This document shows positions 58,381-64,000 of a DNA stretch of 64,000 bases, one piece after another. A program made the translations under genes and the position numbers. The notes under the pieces were generated by a model. The model saw only the letters and a list, made by a program, of their open reading frames with translations. It was not told the origin of the DNA and did not search any database. The stretch comes from Muricea muricata. Taxonomy: Eukaryota > Cnidaria > Anthozoa > Malacalcyonacea > Plexauridae. Positions within the stretch are counted from its first letter, which is position 1. Each line of letters starts with the position of its first letter. The DNA lies in the NCBI GenBank assembly GCA_963855995.1, contig OY979722.1, positions 2,852,001 to 2,916,000 on the forward strand, read 5' to 3'.

Positions 58381-61300
58381 CTATTCGATTTTCGCGCGCT
58401 TGCGTTTGATAGCGTTTTCGACGGCCCTAAGCTCTCGCAGGAGTTCCTCACGCCGGCTAGACGCCCCCGTCGGGGAATTGGAACTAGTCCGACTTTTACT
58501 CGTTTTGTCCGTAGGTTTTTGCGCATGCTCATCAGCGCGTTGGCCGCTGGATTCGCTCTGATCACGCGTGCGCTTTCGCGGGTCAGACGTTTGTTTGCGT
58601 GATGACTGATCACGTGTTTGTTCACGTGACTGATCACGTGACTGTTCGCGATGTTCACGTGGTTTATCGCGTGGTTGTTCACGTGACTGGTCACGTGATT
58701 GTTCGCGGTGCTCACGTGGCTTATCACGTGAGTCGTGTTTCGAGCTGGAACCTTGTGAAGGATTTCGAGACGAAGATGTTGTTGATGATGTGCTGTGACT
58801 TGTGCGACTGGTTGTATGATTGTCTCTGCCAGAATGTACAGGTGATGATTGCTTGGATCTCGATTGCTTTCTAGGATCTGCTTGTTTTCGTGGATCAGGT
58901 TGTTTTCTAGGATCCGGTTGTTTTCGAGAATCGGATGGCTTTCTAGGATCCGAAGATCTGCTCGAATCCGTCTGGACAAAAGTAACACGAACATTCAGAT
59001 GGATTTATTTATATGACACTTTAGCCTCGCACAACAAAAACCTGATTTACAGAATAACATGCACCATCCCCCCACCCAGCCCACGCTAATCCAACCCAGC
59101 CAAGTCCATTCAAAGCTAACCCGGCACAGCCCACGCGAGCCCAGCTCAAGCTAACCCATCCCAGCCCAGCGCAGCCTAGGAATTAGAGTACGCACCTTAG
59201 ACGATGACGTCGACTTAGAAGATCTCAGATCCTCCTGTTTCTCACGCGATTTACTACTTTCCTCAGCTCGCGATGACGACTTGTGACTAGATGAGACCCG
59301 TTCATCTCCACGTTGAGAAGAATCTTTTTTCGGTTTTTCTTGTTTCTCCTCCGTCTCTTCCTCGCTCCCACTCTCCGATTCGCTCTCGCTGCTGCTCTCC
59401 TCGCTTTCACTTTCCTCACTGGAACTTTCCTCGCTCGAGCTTCCACTTTCCTCATCAACATTCATTTTGCCGTCTTCATCATCGTCTGAAATATCTTCTA
59501 TCTTACTTTCTCTTCTCGCCACTTCTTGCCTCTTGCTCACCTCCACCTAAGGAAAAACAAAATAAGATCCCTATATGTGCATCCGAAGTATTCAGAGATC
59601 GAAACATTGAAGCATAGATAGTGGAAACACGACCAAGAATACTGGCAAAATGTATCACCTTTTTCCCATCGTCAACCTTCTTATCGATTTCCATCTTTTC
59701 CACTTTGTGTTGCTTTCTTTTCCTTTCATTTTCCTCTTCGTCGTTTTGCTCAGAATCACTTCCACTTTCCTCACTTGCACTTTCATCTTCTTCATCATCG
59801 TCCTCCTCGCTGCTTTCGCTATCACTGCTTGCAGAGCTGATTGGACTCGCGTCACGGACAGTCGGAATCTTTGCCTCCGCACTGGCAGCTCGCGATCTGA
59901 AATTGAACAACTGGTTGTAAACTCCGGAACAATTCACCGTTACTCTCGATTTCAGCTCGCTTTTGAAAAATCATTACGAATGTTCGTTTGTAAGTTCAGA
60001 ATGTTCGTTGCAAAGTTCCAATGTTTGTTTTGAAGTTCGTTTCGAGTATTTACGATGATTAAACAGTGAGCAATTTGATTAGCTGACTTATTATGGCAGC
60101 CAATCAGAACTGGCAAAGCTGGCTCATCGTAAACTGTCGGAACGAACTTCAAAACAAGCATTGGAACTTTGCAACGAACATTCTGAACTTACAAACGAAC
60201 ATTCGTAATGATTTCTCAAAAGCGAGCTGAAATCGAGAGTAAAGAAATCCACGAATACTTTTAGATACTTGACTCAATACATCCACAAGTCTTTTCTTCT
60301 CCATATATTATAATCGATCATCTGGCTCATAATGTTCATTTATATTATGTATTCATGTGTAATATATTTTAATGTATGTGTAATATATTTTAACGTATGT
60401 GTTATATTTTTTAATTTATGTGTTATATATTTTAATGTATGTGTTATATATTTTAACGTATGTGTTATATATTTTCTAAAACTCATTAATAATTCAAAAG
60501 AAATACATATTTAATCAGTGGTTTGAAACTAGAGGAAAAGTGTCTTAAAAGCAGGTGGCGGATTTGAAATGTCTCAGGGGACAGCGGGGCTGATTAGGTA
60601 TTCGTTTTCAAACTACTAGTAGTTTGAAATTTTTCAGCGTACTAGTAGTTTGAAATTTTTCAAGGTACTAGTACTTTGAATTGCATAATTGATGAGCTTG
60701 AGAAGTCAGTTCAAATACTCGACAAGGACTTTACCGGGATTTCAAGTACTTGGAGTTCCAACGAACTCCTTGTACTTGAAATACCGGTATAGTCCTTTGT
60801 CTCGTAATTGAACTATTACTTAATGTATGTGTTATATATTTTAATGTACGTGTTACATATTTTAACGCTGTCACATCTCCCTTGGGAATTAGCTATAGTT
60901 TATAGTATTAGGAATAGCGGTAATGCTGAATAAATATTTTGCTCATTTATTTTTAAATTTCAACCCAATATTGAGAAAATGGTAGATACTTACGGTGAAT
61001 CTTGTTGTGTCGACTTGGCTTCCTTCTCCTACGCAAAAAATAAGCGGTCAAAATTCTGACAGAGAGCTACAGTAACAGATAAAAAAAGTTGCCAGAATAC
61101 TGAACTTAAATTCCATACCTTACTATCTAAAGATTTCGTCTTCATCACAGCTTTCTTCACAGTTGAGTTCTCGGGTTTAGTTTTGTAAGGACGTTGGGTT
61201 TCCGGGGGAGGCGAAACAGCTTCTATTAACGGTTTCTTGCTGGACTTTGGATCGATTTCTTTTTTCTCTTGACTAAACAATCAAAATGCGTTTGAGGTGG

Positions 61301-63305
61301 TGAACACGGATACGTGATACGCAAGGCCTAACCGCAACAAAAAATGTTTGCCAATACAAATGAATTGGATACTTGTGGAGATGCGAAGTTCTTCCCGTGT
61401 GCACTGCGGCAAAATTTTGAGGCTTTGTCCTCACATCACCTCTCACAATTTTGCCACACGCCAGTTGGGAGTGCCTATTCAAATGGCCAACAAACTTTAT
61501 CAGCAGACAATTTTATAAAATACAAGAAAAAAAACATACTTCGAAGAATAACATCTTGTAAACTCAAGATAGGAGCTGTTTTAAGACAGCAGTTTTGTGG
61601 TGATATTTCGACTCTATTGACAATGACTTTGAATAGAGTCGAAACATCACTATAAAACTGTTGTCTTGTTGTAAACAGCTCATACCTTGAGTTTACAAGA
61701 TGTTGTTCTTCGGAGTATGTTTTTTTCTTATATTTTATTCAAATGGTCACAAATAACTGTCAGCTCAGCTGATATGTAGCTCTCCTGTGTGGCTTAAGGA
61801 ATTTCCTGAACTCCTCGTGATGATCTCATAGGAGGGAGGGGGGGGGGGGAAGGTCTCTGCAGTACTTGAGTTGCGTTAGAGCTAGTCATGTGTGTCACCC
61901 GACCTTTAAAATACGGGAGTAATTTTTGCACGCTAAATACATGATCACTCATCTGAAGGGTTAAAGCAAGAATCAAAATATGCACCCTCATCTGGACGAA
62001 TCCAACTTTTAACCTACAGCACTACCACATTGAACTACATACTCGGTTGTTTTATCTTTATCTTCCTCGCGTTTCGTTCTTGGAGGAGAAACACTCGACG
62101 TGACGGCAGCTCGGGTCTGATCGTTCGAATGTGATGGAGACACAGCATCCTTCTCTTCCTTCTCTTCCTCCTCGTCCGATGAACTGCTCTCGGAATCCTC
62201 GCTGCCTTCGGATCCCGTCGCCGAGCGTTTTGAGTGTTCGGAACTCTTCGACTTCGAGGGAGACGGAGACCGCGAGCCGGACTGGGAACTAGACTGCGAC
62301 GAGGATGAAGAGGACTGGGACGAGGTGGAGGAAGACCGTCGTCTCGTTTTTGGTGAGGGTGCCCTCCGCCAGGGGTCTACCCACTGGTCGCCAGTTTGCC
62401 CGAACCTGGTTGTTGTCTTGGTGACCTAGGTGAGAATTAGATTTTACTTAAATTAGATTTACGATTACATGCCTTTCATATACGACACTAGCATAATTTG
62501 AAAACCGTATGAACTCTTAAGTTTAGGGCTTGACCGTAAGAGTTTGAAGTATCTTGTTTTAACTGTTGCAACCTAGACGATTTTCTACCGGCAGAGTCTC
62601 TCACCACCGCGAAATGGTTTGAACGGGGTCTCAGGTGAGCGAATGTTTCCGACAGGCTATTATTGCCTACCCATAGGGGATCTGGGGTAGTCTGAGAAAG
62701 ACTCACCATTTCCAGATGTTAGACCAGCCGATAAATCCGGGTGGATTTTTGTGCCAAATGAAACCTTTTCCCTCTGATCAAACATGTTTGATACGCGATA
62801 AAGGTTGCATGAGGCACAAAAACAATCTAGTAAAATCCACCCGCATACGGTGAGCAACCGACTGAGCTAACAGGCACGAGCAACTTTAGCCCAGCTGTTA
62901 GCTGTCGTGTGCAGCAGGATTGAAGAGCAATGTGTGTTTACCTCAGCTGCAGCCGCTGCTAACTGTCGACGACGTTCCTTCTCCTTTTCCCGATCTTTTT
63001 CTTTTTCCTTTTCCTTGTCTTTCTCTCGTTGCATTTCTTGATCTTTCTTTTCCTTTTCTTCTCTTTCTTTCACTTTCAATTTTTCCTTCTCCCGTTCCTG
63101 CTCTCGCACTTTTTCGCGTTCCTTCTCTTTTTCTAATTCCCTTTCCCTTTCGCGACGTCTGCGATCATCCTCTTTCCTGGAGCAGAATGAAAAAGAGTTC
63201 GTGATAAAAAAAAAGAGAAAATTATTTCCAAGCTGAAACGAGTCTCGATATTTCTTACCGGTCAGGCGACGAAGATTGATCACGGCGCTTCCTTTTATCT
63301 TTGTC
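58381..63305 (-). CDS. ZC3H18: Zinc finger CCCH domain-containing protein 18, C-terminal part (5' end beyond window)
   Basis: Exons on the minus strand: 63305-63259, 63176-62942, 62425-62043, 61272-61119, 61029-60994 (tentative), 59896-59659, 59546-59196, 58971-58381. The order is a charged coiled-coil-like ERE/KEK stretch ending ERRRQLAAAAAE, then TTTRFGQTGDQWVDPWRR, long Ser-rich RS/SE tracts, then acidic DDDEEDESASEES and EESESEESSSESE blocks, an SRDQSREQ-type stretch, and the end RREELLRELRAVENAIKRKR AKIE (space marks a break), which matches the ZC3H18 terminus. ZC3H18 links the nuclear cap-binding complex to RNA decay and export factors. The CCCH finger itself is outside the window. The small exon 61029-60994 does not keep phase with both neighbours as read, so at least one junction there is wrong. 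Exon edges elsewhere agree. Confidence 0.85.
59941..60242. mobile_element. Foldback element with ~115-bp arms
   Basis: Starts TTACTCTCGATTTCAGCTCG and ends in its complement. The arms are nearly identical and carry repeated GTTCG/CGAAC words (AATGTTCGTTTGTAAGTTCA). The loop is about 60050-60120. Flanks show no clear duplication beyond a possible TTA/TAA. It lies in a ZC3H18 intron, starting 44 bases from the exon edge at 59896. Confidence 0.88.
60342..60480. repeat. ~22-bp AT-rich tandem repeat
   Basis: The unit TATGTGTTATATATTTTAA(C/T)G is repeated about six times; two further units occur at 60822-60866. The ~340 bases between hold TACTAGTAGTTTGAAATTTT twice and a palindrome at about 60738-60785 (TTCAAGTACTTGGAGTTCC and complement), so the array may have been split by an insertion. 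ZC3H18 intron. Confidence 0.8.
61526..61730. mobile_element. Foldback element with ~85-bp arms
   Basis: The left arm runs from GAAAAAAAACATACTTCGAA through CATCTTGTAAACTCAAG and GTGATATTTCGACTCTAT; the right arm is the complement, ending TTCGGAGTATGTTTTTTTC. The loop is only ~15 bases. A direct repeat TATTCAAATGG lies outside, at about 61478 and 61736. ZC3H18 intron. Confidence 0.85.
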
Positions 63306-63369
63306 CTAAAAATATTACATTCTAATGAGGAACTTTCGTACGGAAAGATACCGGAGAATGCAGACAGCC

Positions 63370-63700
63370 AGAACCGCGGCAGACTTGATGCAAGTTGTGG
63401 ATTTACAAGCGATGGTGCTGGGCTTCTTATCAAGTTGCATCAAGTCTGGCGAGAAAAACGTCTTGACAATCAACTTGGACCAAGCCGGTTGTCAACTTGC
63501 GGCAAACTGGTTATCATTAAGCTAGAGCAAGCGATGCAAACGCATCCTGATCTCGGCTTGAGGACAGAAAGGTACAAAATCTGCAGCAGACTTGCCTCGT
63601 TTGTGACTGTGTATCGCAAACTCATCTGCTGCAAGTTGTCAACAGGTCGATGCAAGTTGATGGCCAAAATTCACACGCTTGATAGAAGTTATCTTCACTA
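63370..63700. mobile_element. CTTGATGCAAGTTG repeat family C, copy 4
   Basis: GCAGACTTGATGCAAGTTGT, ATCAAGTTGCATCAAGTCTG, CAACTTGCGGCAAACTGG and ATCTGCTGCAAGTTGTCAAC, then GGTCGATGCAAGTTGATGGC. Longest copy of the family, in the intron upstream of the first visible ZC3H18 exon. The open frames covering it are by-products. Confidence 0.68.
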
Positions 63701-64000
63701 CCATTAACAATTTCAAATTCAAAATTTAGGTCGCGAAATGGGAGCAATTATAGAATACCCTGACAAGTACAAGCTTGCTTCATTCGTCCTTCATAACTAG
63801 CTTCATTATTGTCCCTACAAGGCTATAATTTGATAGGGTTTTTTTGAATGAATGAGGCAAACATATGAAATTTAACGTGCGTCTAGATTATGTAGCGACC
63901 ATTGGTACCGACGCAGCCAGTAGCCAGTCTGTTGTCAGGGTATTCTAGAATTATACCGTGAAATGTCTCATGGCTATAGTAATGTCACGAAGAATAAGAA
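63701..64000. other. Unassigned sequence at the right edge
   Basis: No exon of ZC3H18 or another gene was recognised here. It is probably intron of ZC3H18, since the N-terminal part with the CCCH finger must lie further right. Confidence 0.45.

Noticed and set aside
58353..58994. 213-residue open frame rich in His and Asn on the minus strand
   Set aside because: A frame-shifted shadow of the true ZC3H18 last exon, whose frame gives the SRDQSREQ stretch and the conserved terminus RREELLRELRAVE.

Overview
This is a stretch of animal nuclear DNA. It is AT-rich, its genes are split by many short-to-medium GT-AG introns, and introns and spacers are packed with small palindromic repeats. The gene set (beta-tubulin, HEATR3, an NMDA-type glutamate receptor, alanine aminotransferase, C16orf87, ketohexokinase, an ABCB1-type P-glycoprotein, ZC3H18) is metazoan. 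I infer an anthozoan cnidarian (sea anemone or coral) from general character; the sequence itself does not prove this. Exon coordinates were read by hand from splice signals, reading-frame phase and family conservation.

Layout. 1-1320: the last two exons of a divergent beta-tubulin gene (+). 2584-10245 (-): HEATR3, with a 28-bp minisatellite in its last intron. 10246-12179: low-complexity spacer carrying a 400-bp palindromic transposon with a clear target-site duplication. 12180-19071 (-): a complete 887-residue NMDA-like ionotropic glutamate receptor with a (TAAGG)n array in one intron. 20501-21310 (-): an intronless RING plus TRAF-type zinc finger protein. 22563-30897 (+): alanine aminotransferase, 12 exons, 518 residues. 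32696-34509 (-): C16orf87/UPF0547, head-to-head with an intronless ketohexokinase (34916-35860, +) across a 406-bp shared promoter. 36918-40641 (+): a small membrane-anchored protein with Sel1-like repeats. 42533-57666 (+): a complete ABCB1-type full transporter, 26 exons, 1271 residues. 58381 to beyond 63305 (-): the C-terminal part of ZC3H18.

The genes are unrelated housekeeping, signalling and transport genes, as expected for an animal chromosome; I see no operon or functional cluster. The striking layer is the repeats. At least five families recur: a palindromic family with ends resembling CAATGGACGATTCC; a family with AAGTGATTTTTTCAAA ends; a CTTGATGCAAGTTG family; a tRNA-derived SINE; and several one-off long-arm foldbacks, two of them flanked by perfect 9-bp target duplications. 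Two places show a hammerhead-ribozyme-like core. The best protein-level observation is the glutamate receptor, whose M3 gate motif and pore-tip residues depart from the family norm.
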